Source: Curtobacterium sp. PhB115 | GTDB lineage: Bacteria > Actinomycetota > Actinomycetes > Actinomycetales > Microbacteriaceae | Length of the DNA: 64,000 nt | NCBI RefSeq assembly: GCF_003752025.1 | Contig: NZ_RJKR01000006.1 | Span: 407,466 to 471,465 of the forward strand | Direction of reading: 5' to 3' | Shown: positions 53,490 through 62,085 of the stretch, piece after piece | Numbering within the stretch: position 1 is the stretch's first letter | Layout: each line of letters opens with the position of its first letter | The notes under the pieces: generated by a model | The model's database searches: none | What the model was told of the DNA's origin: nothing | Seen by the model: only the letters and a program-made list of their open reading frames with translations | Translations under genes and position numbers: made by a program

Positions 53490-53810
53490 CTACCTCGGCA
53501 GCGGGACCTCCGCCACGACGACGTCGTCATCCATCGGCACGGCGCCCAGGACTCGAGGACTCCCGTCGACCCACTCGACCAGGACCCCGGCGGCCGCGAG
53601 ACCCGCGACGCTCAGGTCGATCCGGAGCAGCGGCAACGACAGGTCCGCGTACCGGTCGGCGACGACCGCCGACACCCGGTCCGGAGTCGTGGCCCGGACG
53701 TACCCGCCGGGCTCCAACGGCACCCCACGGGTCGCCACCTCGTACTCACCGAAGCCCCGGCTCATCTCCCAGTCGTCGGCGATCGCCACGTGACAGACCA
53801 CATCGGTCAT
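53490..53810 (-). CDS. DUF952-like hypothetical protein
   Basis: 106-residue protein. MTDVVCHVAIADDWEMSR and the strand-rich remainder (LLRIDLSVAGLAAAGVLVEWVDG) resemble DUF952 proteins, whose function is unknown. Its promoter shares the palindromic operator with the divergent TetR gene, so it is probably a target of that regulator. Confidence 0.65.
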   Translation of the reverse strand: MTDVVCHVAIADDWEMSRGFGEYEVATRGVPLEPGGYVRATTPDRVSAVVADRYADLSLPLLRIDLSVAGLAAAGVLVEWVDGSPRVLGAVPMDDDVVVAEVPLPR

Positions 53811-53822
53811 GGACCCTCCTCG

Positions 53823-53848
53823 GTAATGAAACGGGAGCGTATCATTAC
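53823..53848. promoter_or_regulatory. TetR operator between DUF952-like gene and tetR
   Basis: Arms GTAATGAAACG (53823-53833) and CGTATCATTAC (53838-53848) pair with one mismatch around GGAG, a classic TetR-type operator. It lies four bases before the -10 TAGGAT (53852) of the tetR gene. Confidence 0.7.
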
Positions 53849-53863
53849 GGCTAGGATGGGTTC

Positions 53864-54406
53864 GTGAACAAGCGTGGACGTCCGACCGCCGACGAACGGG
53901 CCGCTCGTGACGACCGGATCCTGGACGTCGCGACCGATCTGTTCCTCGAGCACGGCTTCGCGGGCGTCGCTCTCGACCGCATCGCCGCCGAGGCCGGCGT
54001 CACCAAGCGGACGCTCTACACGGCCGTCGGGGACAAGCCCGCGCTGCTCCGGGCGGTCGTCCGACGACAGCACACCTACGAGGACGCACCCGCCGCCGAC
54101 CTGGAGACCACCGCCGCGGCGATCTGCGGCGCACTGCTCTCGGACCGGGCCGTCGCGCTGCACCGGCTCGTCATCGCCGAGGCACTCCGGTCACCCGAGG
54201 CCGCCCGCGAGTTCCTCGACGCCGGCCCGCTCGCAGCGCAGGACGCCCTCGTCCGCGCCGGTGCCGCGCCGGGGACCGCCGCCGAACTGTTCACCCTGCT
54301 GCTCGGGGAGCTCCACCGCGAGCGCCTGCTCGGCCTGGCCCCCGCGCCGACACCCGCCGAGGTCGCCGCGCGGTCAGCGCGGGCGCTCGCGGTGCTCTCG
54401 ACGTGA
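53864..54406 (+). CDS. TetR family transcriptional regulator
   Basis: 180-residue repressor. FLEHGFAGVALDRIAAEAGV followed by TKRTLYTAVGDKPALL is the TetR helix-turn-helix; the C-terminal domain has the AefR-like form. GTG start six bases after TAGGAT (leaderless). It is divergent from the DUF952-like gene over a strong palindromic operator, implying autoregulation. Confidence 0.92.
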   Translation: MNKRGRPTADERAARDDRILDVATDLFLEHGFAGVALDRIAAEAGVTKRTLYTAVGDKPALLRAVVRRQHTYEDAPAADLETTAAAICGALLSDRAVALHRLVIAEALRSPEAAREFLDAGPLAAQDALVRAGAAPGTAAELFTLLLGELHRERLLGLAPAPTPAEVAARSARALAVLST

Positions 54407-54410
54407 CCAC

Positions 54411-54463
54411 CTGACGGGCAGGAGGCCCGTGCCGGCGTCGCCACGGGCCTCCCGGCCGTCAGA
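54411..54463. terminator. Type B hairpin, copy 7 (convergent genes)
   Basis: CTGACGGGCAGGAGGCCCGTG and its near complement at 54443-54463 flank an 11-base loop; two central positions mismatch. It is followed at once by a type A element, the same pairing as at 18980 and 29118. Confidence 0.65.
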
Positions 54464-54465
54464 TC

Positions 54466-54518
54466 GTGAGCAGCAATGGTCGAGTGCCGTCGGCGGACCC
54501 GACCATTGCTGCTCACGA
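54466..54518. repeat. Type A palindrome, copy 4
   Basis: Arms 54466-54486 and 54498-54518 pair at 20 of 21 positions around an 11-base loop. GCAAT here replaces GAAAT/GGAAT of other copies, with a matching change in the other arm. Between convergent genes. Confidence 0.88.
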
Positions 54519-54553
54519 AGCGGCGCGGGACGCGAAGCGGCGCCGGGCCGCGC

Positions 54554-55225
54554 TCAGCCGAGCTCCGGCAGGGGCTCCGCGTACGTGCGGAACTCGCCGC
54601 GCTCGGTGTGGATCGCCCACAGACGATCCGCGATGGACTCCCCGGAGTGGTCGGGCTGCCCGTCGTCGATGCCGAACGGGATGATGAGCTGGCCGACGTG
54701 CACCTGCTCGTCACGGACGGCGTCGTGCAGGAGCTGCGCGTAGGCGCTCTCGGCGGCGAACGCGACCGAGGTCCCCGTGACCCGGGCACCGGGCCGGACC
54801 GCACTGCCGCCGTTCACGAACAGGATCGTGCCGTGGCCGATCGACCGCATGCCGGGCAGGACCTGGCGGACCGCGTTGACGGAGCCGTAGACCGAGAACT
54901 CGATGGGGCCGACCAGGTCGTCGGCCGTCGTCTCGAGCACGGGGCGCATGTACTCCTTGGCGGGGAGCGGGCTGTACTGCAGCACCTCGATGGGCCCGAG
55001 CTGCTCGGTCGCACGCTCGAGCGCGGTGCGGAGCGAGTCGCCGTCGCGGACGTTCGCGGCGAACCCGGCGGCGGTGATGCCCTGCTCGCGCAGTTCCGCG
55101 GCGAGGCCGTCCAGGCGGTCCTGGTTGCGGGAGACCAGGGCGATCGAGAAGCCCTCGCGGCCGAAGCGTTCGGCGACGGCGAGCCCGAGGCCCTTGCCGG
55201 CCCCGATGATGGCGATGGTCGTCAT
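54554..55225 (-). CDS. SDR-family oxidoreductase, catalytic motif changed
   Basis: 223-residue Rossmann protein. IAIIGAGKGLGLAVAERFG is the cofactor-binding start and LVSRNQDRLDGLA the following helix. The catalytic YxxxK is not seen: the equivalent region reads SVAFAAESAYAQLL, with phenylalanine and glutamate in place of tyrosine and lysine. It may be an atypical or inactive SDR. Its ATG overlaps the cupin stop, so both are co-translated. Confidence 0.8.
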   Translation of the reverse strand: MTTIAIIGAGKGLGLAVAERFGREGFSIALVSRNQDRLDGLAAELREQGITAAGFAANVRDGDSLRTALERATEQLGPIEVLQYSPLPAKEYMRPVLETTADDLVGPIEFSVYGSVNAVRQVLPGMRSIGHGTILFVNGGSAVRPGARVTGTSVAFAAESAYAQLLHDAVRDEQVHVGQLIIPFGIDDGQPDHSGESIADRLWAIHTERGEFRTYAEPLPELG

Positions 55226-55620
55226 GCGGAGTACTCCTCGTCGGTCACGTGCTCGAGCCAGGTGGTCGTGGTCGCCGGGTCGTCGGCGAGGTCGAGCATC
55301 GCGAGGTGCTCCATGTAGTCCGTCGGGGTCGCACCGTGCCAGTGCTCCTCGCCGGCGGGCGTGTAGACGGTCTGGCCCGGCTGGACCTCGATCACGCCGC
55401 CGTCCCGGGTACCCATCCGCGCGACGCCCTCGGTGACGTGCAGGGTCTGTCCCTTGGCGTGCGAGTGCCACGCGGTGCGGGCGCCGGGCAGGAACCGGAC
55501 CTTCGCGACGGTCATCGACTGGCCGTCCTCCTTCGGGGACGCGATGGCGTCGAGCCAGACGTCCCCGGTGAACTGCGCCGCGGGGTTCTTGACCGTCGGC
55601 TGCTTCGGTTGGATCTCCAT
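55222..55620 (-). CDS. Cupin domain protein (quercetinase/carboxymuconolactone-linked type)
   Basis: 132-residue single-cupin protein. Metal ligands are plausible at WHSHAKGQTLHVTEG (two histidines, later histidine) and EEHWHGAT. Similar proteins accompany carboxymuconolactone decarboxylases. ATG seven bases after TACCGT (leaderless). First gene of a two-gene unit with the SDR. Confidence 0.87.
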   Translation of the reverse strand: MEIQPKQPTVKNPAAQFTGDVWLDAIASPKEDGQSMTVAKVRFLPGARTAWHSHAKGQTLHVTEGVARMGTRDGGVIEVQPGQTVYTPAGEEHWHGATPTDYMEHLAMLDLADDPATTTTWLEHVTDEEYSA

Positions 55621-55740
55621 GCTCCCGACGGTAGGCCGGTCGTGCTGCGCGAGACAGGTGCCGGCCGAACCCCCCACAGCGCGTCCAGGACATTCCCGAG
55701 CGGAGCGAGTGTGATCGACGCACGAACCAGGAGGCACACC

Positions 55741-56901
55741 GTGGACCACGACCGCCGACCCCACGCCCGCACCCGCGCCTGGTCCGTCGCCGGGCTCACC
55801 GCCGTCGCGGCCCTCGTGCTGAGCGCGTGCACGGGCGACGGCAGCGACGGTACCGGCGGGACGGACGGTGCAGCCCCGACCGCACGGGCCACCGCCCCGG
55901 CGGACCTGTCGAGCGGACAGGTCGCACCGGACGGCGACACCACCGACGTGGTCACCGGACTGGCCGCACCGTGGTCGGTCGTCCGGACGGGTGACGACGG
56001 CGACGCCCTGGTCAGCGAACGCGACTCCGCGAAGGTGCTCGAACTCCGCGACGACGGGACGACCCGCGAGGTCGGGGCCGTCGACGGGGTCAGCCACGGC
56101 GGCGAGGGCGGGCTGCTCGGCCTGGCGCTGCACGACGACGACCTGTTCGTGTACTCGACGGCGGACGACGGCAACCGGGTCCAGCGGTACGAGCTCACCG
56201 GGAGCGAGGGGTCGTGGGCGCTCGGCGACGCCACGACGATCATCGACGGGCTGCCCGCGAACACGTTCCACGACGGCGGCCGGATCGCGTTCGGCCCCGA
56301 CGGCATGCTCTACGCCAGCGTCGGCGACGCCGGGACGAGCAGCGACGCGCAGGACGAGGACTCCCTGGCCGGCAAGATCCTCCGGCTCACCCCGGACGGC
56401 GACGTACCGGACGACAACCCGTTCGACGGCTCACCGGTGTGGAGCCTCGGGCACCGCAACGTGCAGGGCATGGGCTGGACCTCGGACGGCACCATGTTCG
56501 CGTCGGAGTTCGGCCAGGACACCCACGACGAACTCAACGTCATCGAGGCTGGCGAGAACTACGGCTGGCCCGAGGTCGAGGGAACGGGCGGCGAGGACCA
56601 GGGGTTCGTCGACCCGGTGCAGCAGTGGTCGACCGACGAGGCGTCACCGAGCGGGCTCGCGGTCGTCGACGACACCGTGTTCGTCGCGAACCTCCGCGGC
56701 GAGGTGCTGCGCGCGATCCCTGCGGACGAACCCGGCACGGCGACCGAGTACTTCGCGGGGGACTTCGGCCGGATCCGCACGGTGCTCGAGGGTCCGTCGG
56801 ACACGCTGTGGTTCGTGACGAACAACACGGACGGCCGGGGCGATCCGTCGGCGGACGACGACCGCATCGTGTCGGTGCCGCTGACGCGGTCCGCGCCGTG
56901 A
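55741..56901 (+). CDS. PQQ-dependent aldose sugar dehydrogenase-like lipoprotein
   Basis: 386-residue secreted lipoprotein with LSAC lipobox (cysteine 30). The six-bladed GSDH propeller is visible from VVTGLAAPWSVV through SHGGEGGLLGLALH, FGPDGMLYASVGDAG, SLGHRNVQGMGW and GENYGWPEVEG, matching soluble aldose dehydrogenases. AGGAGG precedes the GTG. Its stop codon lies in a 27-base tandem repeat. Oxidation of extracellular sugars is expected if PQQ is available. Confidence 0.9.
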   Translation: MDHDRRPHARTRAWSVAGLTAVAALVLSACTGDGSDGTGGTDGAAPTARATAPADLSSGQVAPDGDTTDVVTGLAAPWSVVRTGDDGDALVSERDSAKVLELRDDGTTREVGAVDGVSHGGEGGLLGLALHDDDLFVYSTADDGNRVQRYELTGSEGSWALGDATTIIDGLPANTFHDGGRIAFGPDGMLYASVGDAGTSSDAQDEDSLAGKILRLTPDGDVPDDNPFDGSPVWSLGHRNVQGMGWTSDGTMFASEFGQDTHDELNVIEAGENYGWPEVEGTGGEDQGFVDPVQQWSTDEASPSGLAVVDDTVFVANLRGEVLRAIPADEPGTATEYFAGDFGRIRTVLEGPSDTLWFVTNNTDGRGDPSADDDRIVSVPLTRSAP

Positions 56902-56968
56902 GCAGCGCCGGGCCGGTCCGCGTCGTGAGCAGCGCCGGGCCGGTCCGCGCCGAGAGCAGCGCCGGGCC
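56888..56968 (+). repeat. 27-base repeat, three copies across a stop codon
   Basis: Units start GGTCCGCG at 56888, 56915 and 56942. The TGA stop is in copy 1, repeated in frame in copy 2, and changed to AGA in copy 3. Confidence 0.95.
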
Positions 56969-57031
56969 CCGGCACACGGGGGTTCCGGCAGCACCTCGCT
57001 CGTGGCCGGAGCGCCCGGCTACCGTGACGGC

Positions 57032-57919
57032 ATGAACCACCGCGACGAAGCGCGCGACTTCCTCTCCAGCCGTCGAGCCCGCATCACGCCCGAGCAGGCC
57101 GGCGTCGAGACCTTCGGGACCCGGCGGAGGGTGACCGGACTCCGCCGCGAAGAGGTCTCGCGCCTCGCCGGCGTCAGCATCGACTACTACACGCGGCTCG
57201 AGCGGGGGAACCTGCAGGGCGTCTCCGACAGTGTGCTCGACGCGATCGCGGGAGCACTGCAGCTCGACCCCGCCGAACACGAGCACCTGCGCGACCTGGC
57301 CCGGCACCAGAACGCGACGCCGCGGCGGGCCGGCCGGGTCGTGCCCGTGGCCGCCGTCCGCCCCGAGCTGCAGTACCTGCTCGACGCGATCACCGAGGCC
57401 CCGGCGATGATCATCAACAACCGGCAGGACATCGTCGCCGCGAACGACCTCGGGTACGCCATGCACGCGGACCTGTTCACCGGGGGAGCACGGCCGGCCG
57501 GTCCGGCGAACTTCGCGCGCTTCATCTTCCTCGACCCGCAGGCCCGGAACTTCTACCAGGACTGGCAGCGGGCGGCCCACACGAACGTCGCGATCCTGCG
57601 ACGCGAGGCCGGCCGCGCGCCGAACGACCGCGACCTGGCGGCGCTGATCGGCGAACTGTCGATGCGGAGTGACGACTTCCGGGAGCTCTGGGCCGCGCAC
57701 GACGTCCGACGGCACTACGCCGGCGTGAAGTCCTTCCGGCACGCGGTCGTCGGTCCGCTCGAGCTGCACTTCCAGACGCTCGAACTCGCCGAGGACCCCG
57801 GTCTCGCGTTGACGATCTACCCGGCGACGCCCGGCAGCCCGACCGCGGACGCGCTCCGACTGCTCGCCTCGTGGGCGGCCACGGAGCACATCGGCGAACG
57901 CGCCCGTCAGCGCACCTGA
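57032..57919 (+). CDS. XRE regulator with MmyB-like C-terminal domain (2)
   Basis: 295-residue paralog of the regulators at 36893 and 59039. HTH: LRREEVSRLAGVSIDYYTRL with ERGNLQGVSDSVLDAIAGAL; ligand domain: ANDLGYAMHADLFTGGARPA and ELSMRSDDFRELWAAHDV. ATG six bases after TACCGT (leaderless). It is convergent with an aldo/keto reductase. Confidence 0.92.
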   Translation: MNHRDEARDFLSSRRARITPEQAGVETFGTRRRVTGLRREEVSRLAGVSIDYYTRLERGNLQGVSDSVLDAIAGALQLDPAEHEHLRDLARHQNATPRRAGRVVPVAAVRPELQYLLDAITEAPAMIINNRQDIVAANDLGYAMHADLFTGGARPAGPANFARFIFLDPQARNFYQDWQRAAHTNVAILRREAGRAPNDRDLAALIGELSMRSDDFRELWAAHDVRRHYAGVKSFRHAVVGPLELHFQTLELAEDPGLALTIYPATPGSPTADALRLLASWAATEHIGERARQRT

Positions 57920-57922
57920 CGC

Positions 57923-58008
57923 GGTGGTCGCGACCACCCCACGGCTTGGCGCGGCCCGCTCAGCGGTGACGCGCCAGCGTCACGCGGGCCGCGGTGGTCG
58001 CGACCACC
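57923..58008. repeat. Duplicated palindrome GGTGGTCGCGACCACC
   Basis: The 16-base perfect palindrome occurs at 57923-57938 and 57993-58008, each followed by CCACGGC. The second copy leads straight into type B hairpin copy 8. Related GGTCGCGACC motifs precede type B copies at 29196 and 47669. Confidence 0.8.
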
Positions 58009-58011
58009 CCA

Positions 58012-58055
58012 CGGCCTGGAGGCACGGTGCGGGCCCGAACCGCGCCTCCAGGCCG
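58012..58055. terminator. Type B hairpin, copy 8 (convergent genes)
   Basis: CGGCCTGGAGGCACGGT (58012-58028) pairs with ACCGCGCCTCCAGGCCG (58039-58055) with one mismatch. Placed between convergent XRE and reductase genes. Confidence 0.7.
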
Positions 58056-58067
58056 CTCGTGGTCGCG

Positions 58068-58952
58068 TCAGGCCTCCGGGATCACCCGCTCGAACCGGCT
58101 CGTGTCCGTCCCGTCGGGGTCCGGGCCGTTCCGGCGGCCCGTGTCGAGGGCGTCCAGGGCCGCCAACTCCCCGTCGGAGAGCACGAAGTCGAAGACGTCG
58201 AAGTTCTCCGCGATGCGCCCGGGGTTCGTCGACTTCGGGATCGCGTTCCGCCCCTGCTGCACGTGCCAGCGGAGCATCACCTGCGCCGGGGTCTTGCCGT
58301 GCGCCTCGCCGATGGCCCGGATCGTCGGGTCGTCCATCACGCTGACCCGCTCGTCGCCCCAGCCGGGGTAGAACGTGATCCCGCCGATCGGGGACCACGC
58401 CTGGTCGAGGACCCCGTGCTCCGCGTCGGCACGCTGCACGTCGGGCTGGGTGAAGTACGGGTGCAGCTCGACCTGGTTGAGCGCCGGGATCACGTCCGTG
58501 GCGTCGAGCAGCGACCGCAGGTGGTGCGGCATGAAGTTGCTGACGCCGATCGCGCCGACCCGGCCGTCGGCGTACAGGGTCTCGAGCGCCCGGTACGCGG
58601 CGATCGTCCGGTCGAAGCGGTCCGGTGCGGGCTGGTGCAGGATCAGCACGTCGACGTGGTCGAAGCCGAGCTTGCCGGTGGCCTTGTCGAACGCGTGCAG
58701 CGTCTCGTCGTGGCCGTAGTCGGAGACCCAGATCTTCGTCTCGACCACGATCTCGTCGCGGTCCACGCCAGAGGCACGGATGCCCTCGCCGACCTCACGC
58801 TCGTTGCCGTACGCGGCGGCGGTGTCGATGTGGCGGTACCCGGTCTCCAGTGCCGTGCGGACCGCGTCCACGGTCTCCTCGGGCGCGCTCTGGAACACGC
58901 CGAAGCCGATCGCGGGGATCTCGAGTCCGTTGTTCAGGGTGATCGTTTCCAT
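58068..58952 (-). CDS. Aldo/keto reductase, 2,5-diketo-D-gluconate reductase type
   Basis: 294-residue reductase. ITLNNGLEIPAIGFGVFQS and GYRHIDTAAAYGNEREVGEG (catalytic D and Y), VVETKIWVSDYG (K) and VLILHQPAP (H), and IPKSTNPGRIAENFDVFDF (NADPH clamp) are intact. ATG at 58952 seven bases after TACCGT. It is divergent from a MmyB-like XRE gene 86 bases away and probably controlled by it. Confidence 0.93.
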   Translation of the reverse strand: METITLNNGLEIPAIGFGVFQSAPEETVDAVRTALETGYRHIDTAAAYGNEREVGEGIRASGVDRDEIVVETKIWVSDYGHDETLHAFDKATGKLGFDHVDVLILHQPAPDRFDRTIAAYRALETLYADGRVGAIGVSNFMPHHLRSLLDATDVIPALNQVELHPYFTQPDVQRADAEHGVLDQAWSPIGGITFYPGWGDERVSVMDDPTIRAIGEAHGKTPAQVMLRWHVQQGRNAIPKSTNPGRIAENFDVFDFVLSDGELAALDALDTGRRNGPDPDGTDTSRFERVIPEA

Positions 58953-59038
58953 GTCCACGACGGTAGGCCGGGGTGCTGCGTCCTGACGGGTACCAGCAAC
59001 CCCTGCTCCGGCGCTCGGATCGGTCCTACCGTGGAGGC

Positions 59039-59911
59039 ATGGACACGAGAGACGAAGTCCGCGACTTCCTCCGCACCCGCCGCGAGCGCGTCACGCCGCA
59101 GCAGGTGGGCCTGCCCGACTTCGGCGGTGCCCGGCGGGTCAAGGGGCTCCGACGCGAGGAGCTCGCGCTCATCGCGGGGATGAGCGTCGACTACTACATC
59201 CGCCTCGAGCGGGGGAACCTCACCGGGGTGTCCGAGAGCGTCCTCGAGTCCCTGTCCCGTGCGCTCCGCCTCGACGACGCCGAGCACGCGCACCTGTTCG
59301 ACCTCGCCCGTGCGCAGAACACCTCGGCCACCACCCGCAGGAAGCCCCCGACGTCGAAGGTCCGGCCGAACGTGCAGCGGGTGCTCGACTCGGTGACCGC
59401 ACCGGCCTGGGTCCGCAACGGCCGTTCCGACTTCCTCGCCGGGAACGCCCTCGCCCGTGCGCTCTACTCGCCGCTGTTCCTCGACCCGTCGGGCACGCCG
59501 AACACCGCGCGCTTCGCGTTCCTGGACCCCCGCGGGCAGGAGTTCTGGCGCGACTGGGACATCGTCGCGAGCGACATGGTCGCGGTCCTCCGTGCCGAGG
59601 CCGCACGGTCACCGTACGACAAGGGCCTCACGGACCTGATCGGGGAACTGTCGACCCGGAGCGAGGAGTTCCGGCAGCGCTGGGCGGCCCACGGTGTCAT
59701 GCGGCACCTGAACGGCTCCAAGCGCGTGCACCACCCCGAGGTCGGCGACCTCGACCTGACCTACGAGACGATGGAGCTCGCCACGGACACCGGCTTGACG
59801 TTCATCGTCTACAGCACGGAACCCGGGTCGCCGTCAGAGGAGCGCCTGCAACTCCTCGCGAACCTCGTGGCGACCAGTGCGGTCGCCGTCCCGGAGCCGG
59901 AGGACGCATGA
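59039..59911 (+). CDS. XRE regulator with MmyB-like C-terminal domain (3)
   Basis: 290-residue paralog of the two XRE regulators above. HTH: LRREELALIAGMSVDYYIRL; ligand domain: ALYSPLFLDPSGTPNTARFA and ELSTRSEEFRQRWAAHGV. ATG at 59039 six bases after TACCGT, with GGAGG in between. A 67-residue gene overlaps its stop by four bases. Confidence 0.92.
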   Translation: MDTRDEVRDFLRTRRERVTPQQVGLPDFGGARRVKGLRREELALIAGMSVDYYIRLERGNLTGVSESVLESLSRALRLDDAEHAHLFDLARAQNTSATTRRKPPTSKVRPNVQRVLDSVTAPAWVRNGRSDFLAGNALARALYSPLFLDPSGTPNTARFAFLDPRGQEFWRDWDIVASDMVAVLRAEAARSPYDKGLTDLIGELSTRSEEFRQRWAAHGVMRHLNGSKRVHHPEVGDLDLTYETMELATDTGLTFIVYSTEPGSPSEERLQLLANLVATSAVAVPEPEDA

Positions 59912-60111
59912 ACGAGACCGAGTCCGTCCCGACCACCACACCCGCGGCGCCGATCGGGTTCCTGGGTCGCCTGTGGTTCCGGCTGCGCGCCGAGCAGGAG
60001 ATCCACGACCTGACGCGCGACCGCGAGCGTGAGGAGCGCGTGCGCGCCGAGGCCGCCGTCCGGCTCACGCCGGGCCCGTGGCACCTGGCGGAGCTCTTCC
60101 GACGTCGTTGA
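59908..60111 (+). CDS. Small hypothetical protein
   Basis: 67 residues: a short disordered start (TESVPTTTPAAP), then an amphipathic, charged helix (IHDLTRDREREERVRAEAAV). No family recognised. Translationally coupled to the XRE regulator by an ATGA overlap, so it may act with it. Confidence 0.65.
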   Translation: MNETESVPTTTPAAPIGFLGRLWFRLRAEQEIHDLTRDREREERVRAEAAVRLTPGPWHLAELFRRR

Positions 60112-60181
60112 CGTGGTTCGGCGGTGAAAGGGGGGAGGACAGCCCCTCCCTCGGTCAGTGGCACGGTCGTAGCGTCGAGGC

Positions 60182-60880
60182 ATGACGTTCGCCGAGACCG
60201 ACCCCGAGTTCGCCCAGTACCACGCCGACTTCGTGGACGAGACGCTGCGGAACGCGTCACTGAGCACGCGCGACCGCGTGATCGTGCAGCTCGGCGCCAC
60301 GATCGCCGCCGGTGCGCAGACCGCCTTCCGGGACCTGCTCGACACCGCGCTCGACGAGTCCCTGACCCCGGTCGAGGCGAAGGAGATCGGCTACCAGGCC
60401 GTCGCCTACGTAGGGTCCGCCCGCGCCGGCGACTTCCTCGCGATCACGAACGAGGTCCTCACGGCGCACGGTGTCGACCTCCCGCTGCCCGGGCAGTCCA
60501 CGACCACGCCCGATGACCGGCTCGCCCGCGGACGCGACGTCCAGGGCACCGTCGTCGGAGCTGACCGCGTCGACGCGATGTACGAGGGCGCCACCGAGGA
60601 CACGCTGCACTTCCAGCGGTTCCTGTCCGGCAACTGCTTCGGCGACACCGTCGGACGCGCAGGGCTCGACCTGCCGACCCGGGAACTCCTGACGTTCGCA
60701 CTCCTGGTCGCCCTCGGCGGTGCCGACGACCAGGTGCGTGGGCACGTCGCCGGCAACCTGCAGGTCGGCAACACCCGACAGCAGTTGCTCGACGTCCTGA
60801 CGGTCCTGGTGGCGCTCATCGGCTACCCCCGCACGCTCAACGGTCTGGCCGCCGTCAACGAGGGAGCGCCAGCAGCATGA
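60182..60880 (+). CDS. Carboxymuconolactone decarboxylase family protein
   Basis: 232-residue protein with two CMD repeats (about 25-90 and 125-225). The CxxC active site of AhpD-type peroxidases is absent; the only cysteine in the second repeat is in SGNCFGD. Close to the 4-carboxymuconolactone decarboxylase/hydroperoxidase group of unclear activity. ATG six bases after TAGCGT (leaderless). Its stop overlaps the MFS gene. Confidence 0.88.
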   Translation: MTFAETDPEFAQYHADFVDETLRNASLSTRDRVIVQLGATIAAGAQTAFRDLLDTALDESLTPVEAKEIGYQAVAYVGSARAGDFLAITNEVLTAHGVDLPLPGQSTTTPDDRLARGRDVQGTVVGADRVDAMYEGATEDTLHFQRFLSGNCFGDTVGRAGLDLPTRELLTFALLVALGGADDQVRGHVAGNLQVGNTRQQLLDVLTVLVALIGYPRTLNGLAAVNEGAPAA

Positions 60881-62070
60881 CCGCCGGCACCCACGGGATG
60901 ACGACCGGCAGGACGCTGCTCTTCGCGGTGGCCGGCGGCGCAGCGGTGGGCAACCTCTACTGGTCACAACCGCTCCTGGACGACATCGCGTCGTCGCTGG
61001 ACACCTCAGCGTCGCTCGCCGGGCTCCTGGTGACCCTGACGCAGGTCGGGTACGCGCTCGGGATCCTGCTCGTCGTGCCGCTCGGGGACGTGGTCGACCG
61101 CCGGAAACTCGTCCCCGTGGTGCTCGTCGGCTCGGCCGTCGCGCTGCTGCGCGCCGCCGTGGCACCGTCCTTCGCGACGCTGCTGGTGGCCCTGGCGCTC
61201 GTCGGCCTGACGACCGTCGCCGGGCAGCTCCTCATCCCGCTGGCCGGGGACCTCGCCGACCCCGCGCAGCGCGGGCGGGTGGTCGGCACGATCGCGTCCG
61301 GCGTGCTCACCGGGATCCTGATCTCGCGGACGGTGAGCGGACTGGTGGCCGACGCCTTCGGCTGGCGCGCGATCTACGTCGTGGCCGCCGTCGCCGCGCT
61401 GGTCCTCGCCGTCCTGCTCCGCCGGGCGATCCCCGAGCTCGACGCCCGCGACCACGTGCCGTACCCGCGACTCATCGCCTCGGTGTTCCGGGCGATCCGG
61501 CAGCACCGCACCGTGCAGGTCACGCTCGTGATCAGCTCGTCGGTGTTCGCCGTCTTCACGATGTTCTGGACGGCGCTGACGTTCCTGCTGAGCGGGGACC
61601 CGTACGACTTCTCGACGAGCAGCATCGGGCTGGTCGGACTCGTCGGACTCGCCGGGGCCGTCGCCGCGCAACGGGTCGGCCGGTTGCACGATCGCGGCCT
61701 GTCCGTCCCCGTGACCGGTGCGGCGCTCGTGCTGCTGCTGGTCTCACTCGTGGTCGCGGGGATCGGCGCGCACTCGATCGTCGTGGTGTTGGTCGCGGTG
61801 CTGCTGCTCGACGTCGGGGTGCAGGCAGCGAACGTGCTGAACCAGACGCGGCTCTTCGCGGTGGACCCGGCCGCACGGAGCCGGCTGAACACGGCCTTCG
61901 TCACGTCGAACTTCATCGGCGGGGCGATCGGTTCGGCGCTCGCGTCGGTCCTGTGGAACCTCGGTGGGTGGACCGCCGTCGCCATCGGCGGCGCGGTGCT
62001 CACCGGGTTCGCGACGACGGTGTGGACCGTCCACCGGCGGCGGGCGCTGGTGGTCGAGCCGCGCAGTTGA
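60877..62070 (+). CDS. MFS transporter
   Basis: 397-residue major facilitator with 12 helices. The loop 2-3 signature is VPLGDVVDRRKLVPV and NLYWSQPLLDDIA is the typical start of the drug:H+ antiporter-like AraJ/YdhP group. Starts within the CMD gene stop and so belongs to the same operon. Substrate unknown. Confidence 0.92.
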   Translation: MTAGTHGMTTGRTLLFAVAGGAAVGNLYWSQPLLDDIASSLDTSASLAGLLVTLTQVGYALGILLVVPLGDVVDRRKLVPVVLVGSAVALLRAAVAPSFATLLVALALVGLTTVAGQLLIPLAGDLADPAQRGRVVGTIASGVLTGILISRTVSGLVADAFGWRAIYVVAAVAALVLAVLLRRAIPELDARDHVPYPRLIASVFRAIRQHRTVQVTLVISSSVFAVFTMFWTALTFLLSGDPYDFSTSSIGLVGLVGLAGAVAAQRVGRLHDRGLSVPVTGAALVLLLVSLVVAGIGAHSIVVVLVAVLLLDVGVQAANVLNQTRLFAVDPAARSRLNTAFVTSNFIGGAIGSALASVLWNLGGWTAVAIGGAVLTGFATTVWTVHRRRALVVEPRS

Positions 62071-62085
62071 CCCCCGGCCGTGGCT

